From positions 227,924 to 291,923 of the forward strand of contig NZ_MKIE01000003.1 of NCBI RefSeq assembly GCF_001855385.1: a stretch of 64,000 nucleotides of DNA. The letters are read 5' to 3'. This document shows, in pieces, positions 1-10,119 of this stretch. Positions within the stretch are counted from its first letter, which is position 1; each line of letters begins with the position of its first letter. The translations under genes and the position numbers were made by a program. The notes under the pieces are model-generated. The model saw only the letters and a list, made by a program, of their open reading frames with translations. It was not told the DNA's origin and searched no databases. The DNA comes from Andreesenia angusta. Its GTDB lineage: Bacteria > Bacillota > Clostridia > Tissierellales > Gottschalkiaceae.

Positions 1-600
1 ATGCTCTTCGCCACTCTAGAGACTAGCCTAAGGAAGGGGACTCTGCCAGGTGGAAGGGAGTTTATACTTACAGACACGGTCGGGTTTGTGAGCAAGCTTC
101 CCACAAAGTTGGTGGAGGCTTTCAAGGGGACGCTGGAGGAGGTCAAGTACGCAGATGTACTGCTCCATGTCTTGGACATAACGAACGAAGACCTAGAGCT
201 TCAGATGAAGACCACGATGGACATACTGAGAGACTTGGATTGCTTGGATAAGCCTATAATAACTGTGCTGAACAAATGCGACAAAAATGAAGGCTACGAG
301 CTTATGTACAGTATAGATGACCCTAAGATAATGATATCTGCAAAGACGGGCTACAACCTGGACAAATTGCTTGAGATGATAGAGGAGCATATTCCAGAGA
401 AGTACCACAGGATAAAGTTCTTGCTGCCGTACGACGAGAGCGGCCTTATGTCTATTATATTTGGAGACAAGGGCGTCGAATCCATAGAGTACAAGCAGGA
501 GGGCATAGAGATACTGGCTTCGGTCAGCGAGAAGACAAAGTCCAAATACAGAAAATACGTCATTGAAGGGATGGAAGAAGAAGTTGAAGAAGAATTTTAG
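1..600 (+). CDS. hflX: GTPase HflX, C-terminal part (5' end outside window)
   Basis: This is the C-terminal 199 residues of HflX, a translational GTPase that binds and splits stalled or hibernating 70S ribosomes in the cytoplasm. Visible G-domain motifs are G3 DTVG (residues 25-28 of the visible part), G4 NKCD (91-94) and the G5-like SAKT (113-116). The P-loop and the N-terminal HflX domain lie upstream of the window, so the ATG at position 1 is an internal methionine in the LFATLE segment and not the start. The acidic C-terminus ends at TAG 598-600, and the next gene starts inside this one. The family call is confident. Confidence 0.93.
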   Translation: MLFATLETSLRKGTLPGGREFILTDTVGFVSKLPTKLVEAFKGTLEEVKYADVLLHVLDITNEDLELQMKTTMDILRDLDCLDKPIITVLNKCDKNEGYELMYSIDDPKIMISAKTGYNLDKLLEMIEEHIPEKYHRIKFLLPYDESGLMSIIFGDKGVESIEYKQEGIEILASVSEKTKSKYRKYVIEGMEEEVEEEF

Positions 601-1231
601 GTCAGTGCACGGATTCGGACAAGACGAGATCATTATAAACAAGTCCAGATTCATAGGATATGCCACTATGGTAGAGACCGAGGAAGAGGCCCAGGCTTTC
701 GTGGCCGAGATAAAGGAAAAGCACAAAGACGCCACCCACAATGTATATGCCTATATGGTGGGGGAGAGCAGCAATATACAGCGCTACAGCGATGACGGAG
801 AGCCTAGCGGAACGGCCGGGATTCCGATACTGGAACTTTTGAAAAAAGAGGACCTTAAAAACTTGGCTGTAGTTGTGACAAGATACTTCGGAGGAATAAA
901 ACTGGGAGCAGGAGGCCTTGTGAGAGCCTATATAAAGGGCGCAAAATGCGGATTAGAAGCGGCCAGGATAGTGGAGAAAGTCATGTACAGCAGGATGCGT
1001 ATAAGGCTCGACTACACTCTATATGGCAAGGTGGAAAATGAGCTTATGAACTTGAACTACAGGACTGAAAATATAGCTTACGACGACGCAGTGAACCTAG
1101 ATATACTCTGTAGAAGCGAGGAGTACGAGGGGCTTGTAGGAAAGCTGAAGGACCTCACAAGCGCCAATATGGAGTACAGCCTTGTGGAGGAGAGCTATAT
1201 GTCTGAACTAAACGGAGAATTGATAGACTAG
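584..1231 (+). CDS. yigZ: YigZ/IMPACT family protein
   Basis: This 215-residue protein belongs to the YigZ/UPF0029 (IMPACT) family. The N-terminal domain carries the conserved DDGEPSGTAG segment (about residues 70-79) and is followed by a ferredoxin-like C-terminal domain. The family is widespread in bacteria and related to eukaryotic IMPACT, a regulator of translation control. Its biochemical role in bacteria is not settled. I chose the TTG at 584, which has GGAAG about six bases upstream, over an in-frame TTG at 563 that lacks a good ribosome site. The start overlaps the hflX end by 17 bases, so translation is probably coupled. Confidence 0.88.
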   Translation: MKKNFRSVHGFGQDEIIINKSRFIGYATMVETEEEAQAFVAEIKEKHKDATHNVYAYMVGESSNIQRYSDDGEPSGTAGIPILELLKKEDLKNLAVVVTRYFGGIKLGAGGLVRAYIKGAKCGLEAARIVEKVMYSRMRIRLDYTLYGKVENELMNLNYRTENIAYDDAVNLDILCRSEEYEGLVGKLKDLTSANMEYSLVEESYMSELNGELID

Positions 1232-1242
1232 GAGTGATGACG

Positions 1243-1968
1243 ATGAACGTGGAAAAGATTACGCAGGAGATAGTGGAATGGATTTCTGGAAAAGTGAAAG
1301 AGGCTAACTGCAAGGGAGTCGTATTCGGAATGAGCGGCGGGATAGATTCGGCCGTAGTAGGGGCACTCTGCAAGAGAGCCTTCCCGGAGACTTCGCTGGG
1401 AATCATAATGCCATGCGAAAGCGACCCCTCGGACGAGGAGGACGCTAGGCTCGTAGGGGGAGAGCTTGGGATATCGCTTGAAAAGGTGGACCTTACAGCT
1501 ACCTACAGCACACTGCTTGAAAGCATAGGGGGCGAGGTCTCTGCACAGTCAGCTTCTAACATAAAGCCTAGGCTCAGAATGACTACCCTTTACTACTACG
1601 CCCAAAAGAAGGGCTACCTTGTGGTGGGGTCGAGCAACAAGAGCGAGATAACTGTGGGTTATTTCACAAAGCACGGAGACAGCGGGGTGGACATACTGCC
1701 TATAGCCGATCTCGTAAAGCGAGAAGTGTTCGAGCTTGCCAGGCATCTCGGCATAAACAGGAAGATAATAGAGAAGTCGCCTTCGGCAGGGCTTTGGGAA
1801 GGTCAGACAGACGAAGACGAAATGGGATTCAGCTATAAAAGCTTGGACAGCTATATAGAGCAGGGCAGCATAGACGATTCAGAGTCACAGAGCAAGATAG
1901 AGAGGATGAATAGGTGCAGCCAACATAAAAGGGAGTTTCCGCCTATTTTCAAGCCAAATAAGCTTTAA
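1243..1968 (+). CDS. nadE: NH3-dependent NAD+ synthetase
   Basis: NadE converts nicotinate adenine dinucleotide, ATP and ammonia to NAD+, the last step of NAD biosynthesis. The protein has 241 residues, typical of the short ammonia-dependent form without a glutaminase domain. The PP-loop SGGIDSA is at about residues 31-37, and the later SSNKSE and GLWEGQTDE segments match the family. GGAG at 1231-1234 sits eight bases before the ATG at 1243, so the upstream in-frame GTG (1234) and ATG (1237) are less likely. It follows yigZ closely. The next gene has its own promoter. Confidence 0.93.
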   Translation: MNVEKITQEIVEWISGKVKEANCKGVVFGMSGGIDSAVVGALCKRAFPETSLGIIMPCESDPSDEEDARLVGGELGISLEKVDLTATYSTLLESIGGEVSAQSASNIKPRLRMTTLYYYAQKKGYLVVGSSNKSEITVGYFTKHGDSGVDILPIADLVKREVFELARHLGINRKIIEKSPSAGLWEGQTDEDEMGFSYKSLDSYIEQGSIDDSESQSKIERMNRCSQHKREFPPIFKPNKL

Positions 1969-1985
1969 AAAAGTTCAGAGAAAAA

Positions 1986-2014
1986 TTGAAGAAACGGCTG
2001 GAGTGTGTTAGAAT
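1986..2014 (+). promoter_or_regulatory. Promoter of yebC
   Basis: TTGAAG (1986-1991), a 17-base spacer and TAGAAT (2009-2014), with a TG one base before the -10 (extended -10). It lies in the gap after nadE and 47 bases before the yebC start, and fits a sigma-A promoter. Confidence 0.65.
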
Positions 2015-2060
2015 ACTATAGGTGAAAATGGAAAGAGACTGAGAGGAGAATCTGAAGACT

Positions 2061-2804
2061 ATGGCAGGACATTCAAAATGGGCTAATATAAAGCATAGAA
2101 AAGGCAAGGCCGACGCTCAGAGAGGAAAGATGTTTACAAAGCTTTCCAGGTATATAACTGTGGCGGCCAGAGAAGGCGGAGCGGACCTGGAGTATAACTC
2201 GGCGCTTAAGAGTGCGGTTGAAAAGGCCAAGGCTGAGAACATGCCGAACGACAATATAGACAGAGCTATAAAAAAAGGTATAGGAGACCTAGACGGCGCA
2301 AACTACGAAGAAGTCCAGTATGAAGGGTACGGGCCAAGCGGAGTTGCAGTCCTTGTGGAATGCCTTACAGACAACAGAAACAGGACGGCATCGGACGTAA
2401 GACATGCCTTTGACAAGTTCGGAGGGAACCTTGGAGCAACTGGATGCGTAGGCTGGATGTTCGACAGAAGAGGGCTTATAACTATAGCCAAGTCGGACTC
2501 TGTGTCTGAAGAGGAGCTTACGCTTCAGGCGATAGACGCCGGAGCAGAGGACTTTTCAGCTGAAGAGGAAGTTTACGAGATAGTCACAGCAGTAGAGGAC
2601 TTCAACACTGTAAAGGAAGCCCTTTCGGCTGAAGGTTACGAGCTGGCAAGTGCGGACTTGGTATACCTTCCGCAGAATACTACCGCGCTTGAGTCGCAAG
2701 ACGACATAAAGAACATGGTCAAGATGATAGACGCCCTAGAGGACAGCGACGACGTGCAGAACGTGTACCACAACTGGGAGATACCAGAAGACTTTGAAAT
2801 TTAA
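2061..2804 (+). CDS. yebC: YebC/PmpR family protein
   Basis: This 247-residue protein is a full-length member of the YebC/TACO1 family. It opens with the hallmark [14 protein letters not shown] and contains the conserved [14 protein letters not shown] segment. YebC proteins were first described as DNA-binding regulators (PmpR), and more recent work links the family to relief of ribosome stalling. Which applies here cannot be read from sequence. The ATG at 2061 follows a GAGAGGAG ribosome site. It is followed 36 bases later by an unknown gene and then ruvCAB; yebC next to ruvC is a common bacterial arrangement. Confidence 0.93.
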   Translation: MAGHSKWANIKHRKGKADAQRGKMFTKLSRYITVAAREGGADLEYNSALKSAVEKAKAENMPNDNIDRAIKKGIGDLDGANYEEVQYEGYGPSGVAVLVECLTDNRNRTASDVRHAFDKFGGNLGATGCVGWMFDRRGLITIAKSDSVSEEELTLQAIDAGAEDFSAEEEVYEIVTAVEDFNTVKEALSAEGYELASADLVYLPQNTTALESQDDIKNMVKMIDALEDSDDVQNVYHNWEIPEDFEI

Positions 2805-2840
2805 AAGAATTGAAATGCAATACAGAGGAGGTGCCAAATT

Positions 2841-3569
2841 GTGGGTTCCGCTTTAAAGACAAAAGATATGTATATAGGACTGAAAGACAGGTTTCTATAC
2901 AACAACGACTTAAATTCAATATATATCTTGTTGGCTCTCTACGATGTGGAAGAGAACATAAGCAATATATATCCTAGGTACATGTGCCTTAAGGACATAA
3001 AGAAGAAGATAAAATCGATACTGAAAAACAGAGCCGACAGCGAGCATGTAGCCCATAATCTTGGCATCATAATACACGAAGATATAAACAGGCTCGAACT
3101 CTGCTTCTACCTGGAAGGATATCAGGACGGGTATAAAAATGTGAGGTTTACGAATCTGCTTGAAAAAGAGGTAATAAAGAGCTACGGTATAGACTATATA
3201 TACAGGTCGGAAGGACTGGGCTACTTTGGGAGCGACGACGCCACATGCGGAGTCAAGGAGAAGTGCTACAGGTATATAGATGAAAATGCAGGCAGACAGA
3301 GCCAGATAGAGAACTTGACGGATGAATTCATAAACAGGATAGTTAAAAAGAAGATAGAAAATCTGGACCAGCAGATAGAAAAGCAGCTCAAGATAGACTA
3401 CGACATGCACAATATAAGGATAGAAGAAGTCAGCTACACGCTTACAAACGAAGAGGTGGAAAAGATAAACACCACCATACTAGACAATCTGATACTTCAT
3501 TTGGGGAAAGTCTACAAAGAGGCTTTCTGGATAGCTGTAAATGACAAGGTTTTTAGAAGATATAGATAG
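2841..3569 (+). CDS. Uncharacterised protein between yebC and ruvC
   Basis: I do not recognise a family for this 242-residue protein. It starts at GTG 2841 behind a strong AGGAGGTG ribosome site and ends inside a terminator hairpin. It is rich in Lys, Asp, Glu, Ile and Tyr, with no signal peptide or membrane segment, so it is probably cytoplasmic. The first 60 residues and residues ~150-190 look helical, and the latter (IVKKKIENLDQQIEKQ) could form a short coiled coil. Only three cysteines are seen and there is no metal motif. Its codon use matches its neighbours, so it does not look recently acquired. It is probably cotranscribed with yebC. Function unknown. Confidence 0.8.
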   Translation: MGSALKTKDMYIGLKDRFLYNNDLNSIYILLALYDVEENISNIYPRYMCLKDIKKKIKSILKNRADSEHVAHNLGIIIHEDINRLELCFYLEGYQDGYKNVRFTNLLEKEVIKSYGIDYIYRSEGLGYFGSDDATCGVKEKCYRYIDENAGRQSQIENLTDEFINRIVKKKIENLDQQIEKQLKIDYDMHNIRIEEVSYTLTNEEVEKINTTILDNLILHLGKVYKEAFWIAVNDKVFRRYR

Positions 3570-3596
3570 AGGTACTTCCAGAAGTACCTCTTTTTT
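3568..3596 (+). terminator. Rho-independent terminator after the yebC unit
   Basis: AGAGGTACTTC (3568-3578) pairs with GAAGTACCTCT (3581-3591) and is followed by T6. The stem includes the stop codon of the preceding gene. Confidence 0.85.
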
Positions 3597-3618
3597 GCAA
3601 TTGGAGACATTAATGTAT

Positions 3619-3647
3619 TTGCTTATTTTCGCTATATTAAATATAAT
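3619..3647 (+). promoter_or_regulatory. Promoter of ruvCAB-queA
   Basis: TTGCTT (3619-3624), exactly 17 bases, then a perfect TATAAT (3642-3647), placed just after the previous terminator and 36 bases before the ruvC start. Confidence 0.75.
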
Positions 3648-3682
3648 TAAATCGAATATATGTTTGGGATGGAGGATGCGAT

Positions 3683-4177
3683 TTGATAATATTTGGGATA
3701 GATCCGGGAATAGCCATAGTTGGATACGGTGTACTAGAGTACACGGGAAATAAGTTCAAAGTTCTAGACTACGGGGCTGTTATAACTGAGCCTAAAGACA
3801 GCTTCCCCATAAGGCTTAAGCTTGTATACGAAGGTCTCACAGAGTTGCTGGAGAAGTACAAGCCGGACGCCGTGGCCATAGAGGAGCTTTTTTTCAACAA
3901 GAACGTAAAGACCGCCATAACAGTGGGGCAGGCAAGGGGAGTGCAGATGCTGGCCGCCGTAAACAAGGGCATAGATCTTTACGAGTACACGCCCCTTCAG
4001 GTGAAGCAGGGTGTTGTGGGATATGGAAGGGCCGAGAAAAAGCAGGTACAGGAGATGGTGAAGCTGATACTCAACTTGAAAAAAGTGCCGAAGCCTGACG
4101 ATGTGGCCGACGCACTGGCTGTGGCCATATGCCATGCGCACTCTGGAAGCTTCAGAGACAGCTTTAAAGTGAAATAG
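3683..4177 (+). CDS. ruvC: Holliday junction endonuclease RuvC
   Basis: RuvC is the dimeric Mg2+-dependent nuclease that cuts Holliday junctions made during recombination, working with RuvAB. The protein is 164 residues, the family's normal length. Catalytic acidic residues are visible: D7 in GIDPG, E67 in AIEELFF, and D140/D143 in PDDVADAL. The start is TTG 3683, with GGAGG seven bases upstream. It heads a ruvC-ruvA-ruvB-queA run with gaps of 11, 7 and 23 bases. Bacilli usually use RecU instead of RuvC, so this resolvase fits a clostridial host. Confidence 0.96.
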   Translation: MIIFGIDPGIAIVGYGVLEYTGNKFKVLDYGAVITEPKDSFPIRLKLVYEGLTELLEKYKPDAVAIEELFFNKNVKTAITVGQARGVQMLAAVNKGIDLYEYTPLQVKQGVVGYGRAEKKQVQEMVKLILNLKKVPKPDDVADALAVAICHAHSGSFRDSFKVK

Positions 4178-4188
4178 GGAGTGATAAG

Positions 4189-4794
4189 ATGTTCGACTAT
4201 ATAAAGGGAAGAGTTGTGGAGACAAGGGGAGACCAGCTTGTGCTAGAATGCGGCGGAATAGGATACCTCTTGACGGCTTCCTACAACACCATAAGCAAGC
4301 TAGGCGGTAAGACGGAGGAAGTAGCGGTGAGAACCCATATGAGCGTCAGGGAAGACGGAGTTACACTTTACGGGTTCTACGAATACGAGGAGCTCGAGAT
4401 GTTCAAGCTGCTCCAGACAGTCTCGAAGATAGGACCTAAGGTCGCCATAGGTATGCTTTCGACTATAAGCCCATCAGGGCTGAAGAAGGCCATAGCACTG
4501 AGTGACTGCGATTTGCTTGCAAAGGCGCCAGGCATAGGCAAGAAGACTGCCCAGAGAATAGTGCTGGAGTTAAAAGACAAGATAAGCTTGGACGAGATAT
4601 CTTCAGTGGGAGAGATAGATTTAGTTGAAGTTGAAGCTGAATACGAGACAGGAGCTGAAGGAGAGGCCTTGGATGCCCTTGTATCTTTGGGCTATAGCAA
4701 GCCGGAACTCTACTCGGTACTAGGCAAGCTAGAAATAGAGGGCAAGAGCTCTGAAGAGATCATAAGGGCTGTGCTAAAAGAGATCGGAAGGTAG
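4189..4794 (+). CDS. ruvA: Holliday junction DNA helicase subunit RuvA
   Basis: RuvA forms the tetramer that holds the four-way junction open and loads RuvB. The 201 residues show the N-terminal OB-fold (MFDYIKGRV...), then two helix-hairpin-helix segments ([13 protein letters not shown] and [16 protein letters not shown]), and the C-terminal three-helix domain that binds RuvB ([15 protein letters not shown]). A GGAGTGATA ribosome site precedes the ATG. It lies directly between ruvC and ruvB, as expected for one resolvasome operon. Confidence 0.96.
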   Translation: MFDYIKGRVVETRGDQLVLECGGIGYLLTASYNTISKLGGKTEEVAVRTHMSVREDGVTLYGFYEYEELEMFKLLQTVSKIGPKVAIGMLSTISPSGLKKAIALSDCDLLAKAPGIGKKTAQRIVLELKDKISLDEISSVGEIDLVEVEAEYETGAEGEALDALVSLGYSKPELYSVLGKLEIEGKSSEEIIRAVLKEIGR

Positions 4795-4801
4795 TGAGAA
4801 A

Positions 4802-5818
4802 GTGGAAAACATAGATAATTTAGACGACAGGGTGGTTACGAGAAGCCTGAGGGAAGAGGATCTAGAGCTTGAGACTTCACTGAGGCCTAAGACGCTTTCG
4901 GAGTATATAGGCCAGGATAAGGCCAAGTCCCATCTGAAGATATTCATAGAGGCCGCCAAGAAAAGAGGAGAGCCGCTTGACCATGTGCTGCTGTACGGTC
5001 CACCAGGGCTTGGAAAGACGACGCTTGCGACTATAATAGCCAACGAGATGGGGTCGGACATAAGGGTGACTTCGGGGCCAGCGATAGAGAGGCCTGGAGA
5101 CCTTGCGGCCATACTGACCAACTTGGCTGAAAACGACGTGCTCTTTATAGACGAGATACACAGGATAAACAGGTCGGTTGAGGAAGTGCTCTACCCTGCG
5201 ATGGAGGACTATTCGCTGGACATAATAATAGGGAAGGGGCCAAGCGCAAGGTCCATAAGGCTTGACCTTTCCAAGTTCACTCTTATAGGGGCGACCACCA
5301 GGGCGGGGCTTCTGACTTCTCCACTTAGGGACAGATTTGGTGTTATGAGCAGACTTGAGCTCTATGACATAGAGAGCCTTACAGAGATAGTCATGAGGTC
5401 GGCCAAAATACTGAACGTGAAGATAGACAGATCTGGAGCCGAAGAGATAGGCAAGAGGGCGAGGGGGACACCTCGTATCGCCAACAGGATACTGAAGCGT
5501 GTAAGAGACTATGCTCAGGTGCTGAAGGGCGGAGAGATAGACAGAGAAGTGGCGAAAGAGGCGCTAGAGCTGTTCGAGATAGATGAACTGGGACTTGATA
5601 AGACAGACCAGAACCTCATAATGACCATGATAGAGAAGTTTGGCGGCGGTCCTGTAGGGCTTGACACCCTGGCGGCCTCGACTGGAGAAGAGAGAAACAC
5701 AATAGAGGACGTATACGAGCCATACCTGCTCCAGCTAGGCTTTATAAACAGGACGCCTAGAGGAAGGGTACTCACAAAGCACTGCTACGACTATTTCAAA
5801 ATAGAGTACAAAGACTAG
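4802..5818 (+). CDS. ruvB: Holliday junction branch migration ATPase RuvB
   Basis: RuvB is the hexameric AAA+ motor that drives branch migration on junctions bound by RuvA. In this 338-residue protein the Walker A motif GPPGLGKT is at residues 66-73 and Walker B DEIH at 117-120, followed by GATTRAG (sensor 1) and SPLRDRFG with the arginine finger. The C-terminal winged helix ends in RTPRGR. The start is GTG 4802, with a weak purine-rich ribosome site overlapping the end of ruvA, consistent with translational coupling. Confidence 0.96.
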   Translation: MENIDNLDDRVVTRSLREEDLELETSLRPKTLSEYIGQDKAKSHLKIFIEAAKKRGEPLDHVLLYGPPGLGKTTLATIIANEMGSDIRVTSGPAIERPGDLAAILTNLAENDVLFIDEIHRINRSVEEVLYPAMEDYSLDIIIGKGPSARSIRLDLSKFTLIGATTRAGLLTSPLRDRFGVMSRLELYDIESLTEIVMRSAKILNVKIDRSGAEEIGKRARGTPRIANRILKRVRDYAQVLKGGEIDREVAKEALELFEIDELGLDKTDQNLIMTMIEKFGGGPVGLDTLAASTGEERNTIEDVYEPYLLQLGFINRTPRGRVLTKHCYDYFKIEYKD

Positions 5819-5841
5819 ACAGAGAGGAAAGATAACAGAGC

Positions 5842-6867
5842 ATGAAAAAAAGCGATTTCAACTTTGAACTTCCAGAGGAGCTGATAGCTCAGACTCCGCT
5901 GGAGGATAGGACAGGCTCGAGGCTGCTGATAGCCAACAGCGAGACTGGAGAGCTGATACACGGAAAATTCACAGATATACTTGAATACCTGGAAGAAGGC
6001 GACACTCTTGTGATGAACAACACAAAGGTAATACCGGCCAGGATCTACGGCAAGAAGATGGACACAGGGGCTGGTATAGAGTTTCTGCTCTTGAAAGACC
6101 TGGGGGATAACAGGTGGGAGACTCTCGTAAAGCCTGGCAAGAAAGCCAAAGTCGGAGCTGAGATAGAGTTCGGGGACGGACTTCTCGCTTGCAGAGTCGA
6201 GGATATTCTGGAAGACGGCACAAGGATAGTGAAATTCGAGTATGAGGGCATATTCAACGAGATGCTTGAATCCCTTGGGGAGATGCCACTGCCTCCATAT
6301 ATAACAGAGCGGCTCGAGGACAGAGGCAGGTACCAGACTGTATATGCGGAGGTGGAAGGCTCTGCGGCCGCTCCTACAGCGGGACTTCACTTTACAGACG
6401 AGCTCTTGGAGGCTGCAAGGTCAAAAGGTGTCAACATAGCGTATGTGACGCTACACGTGGGGCTTGGAACTTTTAGGCCGGTGAAAGAAGACGACATAGA
6501 CGACCATATAATGCACTCCGAGTACTACGAGATAGGCGAGGAGACGGCCAGGATAGTCAACGAGACAAAGAAAAGAGGCAATAGAGTCATAGCTGTGGGG
6601 ACTACATCTGTAAGGACACTGGAGTCTTGCGCAGATGAGAACAATATGGCGGAGGCCAAGTCGGAGGAGACGGACATATTCATATATCCAGGCTATGAAT
6701 TCAAGCTGGTAGACAGGATAATAACGAACTTTCACCTGCCTGAGTCCACGCTTATAATGCTGGTCAGCGCCAAGCTAGGCAGTGAGAACACCCTTAAGGC
6801 CTACAGGGAGGCTGTAGATCAGAGGTACAGGTTTTTCAGCTTTGGGGATGCGATGTTTATAATCTGA
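5842..6867 (+). CDS. queA: S-adenosylmethionine:tRNA ribosyltransferase-isomerase QueA
   Basis: QueA transfers and rearranges the ribose of SAM onto 7-aminomethyl-7-deazaguanine at tRNA position 34, giving epoxyqueuosine. The protein is 341 residues, the usual length. Family segments seen include [14 protein letters not shown] at the N-terminus, [13 protein letters not shown] in the middle, [10 protein letters not shown], and [11 protein letters not shown] near the C-terminal third. It lies next to tgt, whose product inserts the precursor base, so two consecutive steps of queuosine synthesis are adjacent. The ribosome site is GAGAGGAAAG. Confidence 0.96.
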   Translation: MKKSDFNFELPEELIAQTPLEDRTGSRLLIANSETGELIHGKFTDILEYLEEGDTLVMNNTKVIPARIYGKKMDTGAGIEFLLLKDLGDNRWETLVKPGKKAKVGAEIEFGDGLLACRVEDILEDGTRIVKFEYEGIFNEMLESLGEMPLPPYITERLEDRGRYQTVYAEVEGSAAAPTAGLHFTDELLEAARSKGVNIAYVTLHVGLGTFRPVKEDDIDDHIMHSEYYEIGEETARIVNETKKRGNRVIAVGTTSVRTLESCADENNMAEAKSEETDIFIYPGYEFKLVDRIITNFHLPESTLIMLVSAKLGSENTLKAYREAVDQRYRFFSFGDAMFII

Positions 6868-6878
6868 TTGCGCCCTGA

Positions 6879-8099
<1,221 letters not shown>

Positions 8100-8134
8100 A
8101 GAATATAAAAAACAAATTAAAAGGAGGAAAAAAC

Positions 8135-8443
8135 ATGCCAACAACACAGATGCTACAAGCATTTGCACTGCCGCTAGCTTTTTTGGCCATATTCTACATG
8201 TTCATAATAAGGCCTCAGAAGAAGAAGGAAAAAGAGATAAAAGAGATGAGAAACAAGCTAAAGGTGGGCGATGTGGTCTTCACCATAGGCGGGGTAGTAG
8301 GAAAGATAGTAAAGATAAAAGAAGACGAGGTAACTATAGAGACTGGAGCCGACAAGAACAAGATAGTATTCAAAAAGTGGGCTGTAGGTAGTGTAGAGAA
8401 GTCTAAAGAGACTCCAGCTGAGGACAATTCAAGCGAGAGCTAA
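8135..8443 (+). CDS. yajC: Preprotein translocase accessory subunit YajC
   Basis: YajC is a small membrane protein that associates with SecDF and the SecYEG translocon. In this 102-residue product one membrane helix (about residues 6-25, LQAFALPLAFLAIFYMFIII-like) is followed by RPQKKKEKE and a cytoplasmic domain with the family segment KVGDVVFTIGGVVGKIVKI. The tail is acidic. An AAAGGAGG ribosome site precedes the ATG. It is separated from secDF by the SCIFF pair, an insertion typical of Clostridia. Confidence 0.93.
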   Translation: MPTTQMLQAFALPLAFLAIFYMFIIRPQKKKEKEIKEMRNKLKVGDVVFTIGGVVGKIVKIKEDEVTIETGADKNKIVFKKWAVGSVEKSKETPAEDNSSES

Positions 8444-8446
8444 AAC

Positions 8447-8475
8447 TTTATTTTAGATCTGAAATATGATATAAT
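8447..8475 (+). promoter_or_regulatory. Promoter of the SCIFF gene
   Basis: A perfect TATAAT (8470-8475) with TG upstream (extended -10, TGATATAAT) and a weak TTTATT (8447-8452) at 17 bases. It stands 55 bases before the small SCIFF gene, giving the peptide its own transcription start. Confidence 0.65.
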
Positions 8476-8530
8476 CTCTTGGATCAGTACTTATTAATTT
8501 CAACCAAAAACAGAAAGGGGTTGTCGTCTT

Positions 8531-8671
8531 ATGAAGCACATAAAGACTTTAAGCGGTAGCAATTTAAAGGACAAGATAGAGAACCACGGCTGTGGAGAGT
8601 GCCAGACATCTTGCCAGTCAGCGTGTAAAACTTCTTGCACTGTAGGAAACCAAAGCTGCGAAAAAAACTAG
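8531..8671 (+). CDS. scfA: SCIFF ranthipeptide precursor (six cysteines in forty-five)
   Basis: This 46-residue peptide is a SCIFF precursor, the near-universal ranthipeptide of Clostridia. It begins MKHIKTLSGSNL, and its second half has cysteines at 21, 24, 28, 32, 36 and 43, with Thr/Ser partners (QTSCQSACKTSC). In characterised SCIFF systems a radical-SAM enzyme joins a cysteine sulfur to a threonine carbon, forming thioether crosslinks. The biological role is unsettled, with quorum-sensing-like effects proposed. GGGG at 8517-8520 may be the ribosome site. The gene has its own promoter, and a hairpin separates it from the maturase gene just downstream. Confidence 0.95.
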   Translation: MKHIKTLSGSNLKDKIENHGCGECQTSCQSACKTSCTVGNQSCEKN

Positions 8672-8679
8672 GAATGAAA

Positions 8680-8708
8680 AGTAGTGGGAGACCACTGCTT
8701 TTTATTTT
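8680..8708 (+). terminator. Attenuator/terminator between SCIFF gene and maturase
   Basis: AGTAGTGG (8680-8687) pairs with CCACTGCT (8692-8699, one G-T pair) around a GAGA loop, followed by a T-rich tract to 8708. It would stop part of the transcripts and give more peptide mRNA than maturase mRNA. Confidence 0.75.
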
Positions 8709-8740
8709 GGAACTGTTGGGAAAAGCTAGGAGGAATATCA

Positions 8741-10096
8741 ATGGTAAAGACACATAAGTTTGAACTAAATGGAAAGAAAATAGTATTGGATATAAACAGC
8801 GGATCGGTTCACGTAGTAGACGATATAATATGGGATATAGTTGACCTCTTTGAAGAGAGCGACATAGAGAATATAGCTAACAGCCTCAAGCCTAAGTACA
8901 GCGAAGAGGAAATAGAAGACGCCATGTCTGAGATAAACGTGCTGAAAGAGAACGGACTGCTGTTCAGCGACGAGCCTGACTTTGGAAATATAGAGTACAA
9001 CAAGGAAGGAATAGTCAAAGCCCTATGCCTTCACGTGGCGCATGACTGCAACTTAAGGTGCAACTACTGCTTTGCATCTCAAGGGGACTTCAACGGTGAG
9101 AAGCTCATAATGCCGTTTGAAGTTGGGAAAAAGGCGCTGGACTTCCTGGTGGCCAATTCAGGCAATAGAAGAAATCTGGAGGTGGACTTCTTCGGTGGAG
9201 AGCCGCTTATGAACTTTGAGGTTGTAAAACAGCTTGTTTCTTACGGGGAAGAGCTTGAGAAAACACATGACAAGAACTTCAGATTCACCATCACCACAAA
9301 CGGAGTTCTGTTGAATGAAGAGAATATGGCCTATATGAATGAGAAGATGGAAAATGTCGTACTCAGTCTTGATGGAAGAAAGTCTGTAAACGACAAGATG
9401 AGGCCTACGATATCGGGCGACGGAAGCCACGACATCATAACTCCTAAGTTTTTGGAGTTTGCAAAGCTCAGAGGCGGTAAATCCTACTACCTAAGAGGTA
9501 CTTTTACAAGCCACAATTTGGACTTCTCTGAGGACGTGAAATACCTGCACAAGATAGGCTTCGACAGCATATCAGTAGAGCCTGTAGTTGCAGACCCAAG
9601 CCAAGACTACGCAATACTGGAAGAGCATCTGGAGAAAGCCATATCGGAGTACGAAAAGCTTTCGGCAGAGTATATAGACGCTCACAAGCAGGGGAAAGGT
9701 TTCGACTTTTTCCACTTCATGATAGACCTTTCGCAGGGACCTTGCTTCGTAAAGCGTGTAGTGGGATGCGGGGCAGGGGTTGAGTACCTTGCTGTAACGC
9801 CAGAAGGGGACCTCTATCCATGCCACCAGTTTGTAGGGAATGAGGACTTCAAGCTTGGAACAGTTGATACTGGAGTAGAGAAAAAAGACATGGTGGACAT
9901 GTTCAGGAATGCAAATGTATTCACAAAAGACGAGTGCAGAAGCTGCTGGGCCAAGTACTACTGCAGCGGGGGATGCCATGCAAACGCATATAACTTCAAC
10001 GGGACTGTAGATAAACCTTACAGGATAGGGTGTGAAATGGAGAAAAAGAGAATAGAATGCGCCATATCCATAAAGGCAAACCTTATTGAAGACTAG
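8741..10096 (+). CDS. scfB: SCIFF maturase, radical SAM/SPASM thioether-forming enzyme
   Basis: This 451-residue radical-SAM enzyme matures the adjacent SCIFF peptide. The N-terminal ~90 residues form a peptide-recognition (RRE-like) region. The SAM-cluster motif CNLRCNYC places cysteines at 103, 107 and 110, followed by DFFGGEPL. The C-terminal SPASM domain has many cysteines (VGCGAG, PCHQF, CRSCWAKYYCSGGC, GCEME) for two auxiliary Fe-S clusters. I chose ATG 8741 with AGGAGG 8-9 bases upstream. The reading frame open to 8684 would run through the terminator hairpin. Family identity is strong, and the exact crosslinks cannot be read from sequence. Confidence 0.94.
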   Translation: MVKTHKFELNGKKIVLDINSGSVHVVDDIIWDIVDLFEESDIENIANSLKPKYSEEEIEDAMSEINVLKENGLLFSDEPDFGNIEYNKEGIVKALCLHVAHDCNLRCNYCFASQGDFNGEKLIMPFEVGKKALDFLVANSGNRRNLEVDFFGGEPLMNFEVVKQLVSYGEELEKTHDKNFRFTITTNGVLLNEENMAYMNEKMENVVLSLDGRKSVNDKMRPTISGDGSHDIITPKFLEFAKLRGGKSYYLRGTFTSHNLDFSEDVKYLHKIGFDSISVEPVVADPSQDYAILEEHLEKAISEYEKLSAEYIDAHKQGKGFDFFHFMIDLSQGPCFVKRVVGCGAGVEYLAVTPEGDLYPCHQFVGNEDFKLGTVDTGVEKKDMVDMFRNANVFTKDECRSCWAKYYCSGGCHANAYNFNGTVDKPYRIGCEMEKKRIECAISIKANLIED

Positions 10097-10119
10097 AAAG
10101 AGTTAAGGGGTGAATAGAT

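Noticed and set aside
1..600. A complete short GTPase starting at base 1
   Set aside because: The P-loop is missing and the sequence begins in the middle of the HflX G domain, so it is a window-edge truncation and not a short gene or pseudogene.
8684..8740. Upstream extension of the SCIFF maturase to 8684
   Set aside because: The extra codons would translate the attenuator hairpin and lack a ribosome site; ATG 8741 has AGGAGG at the right distance.
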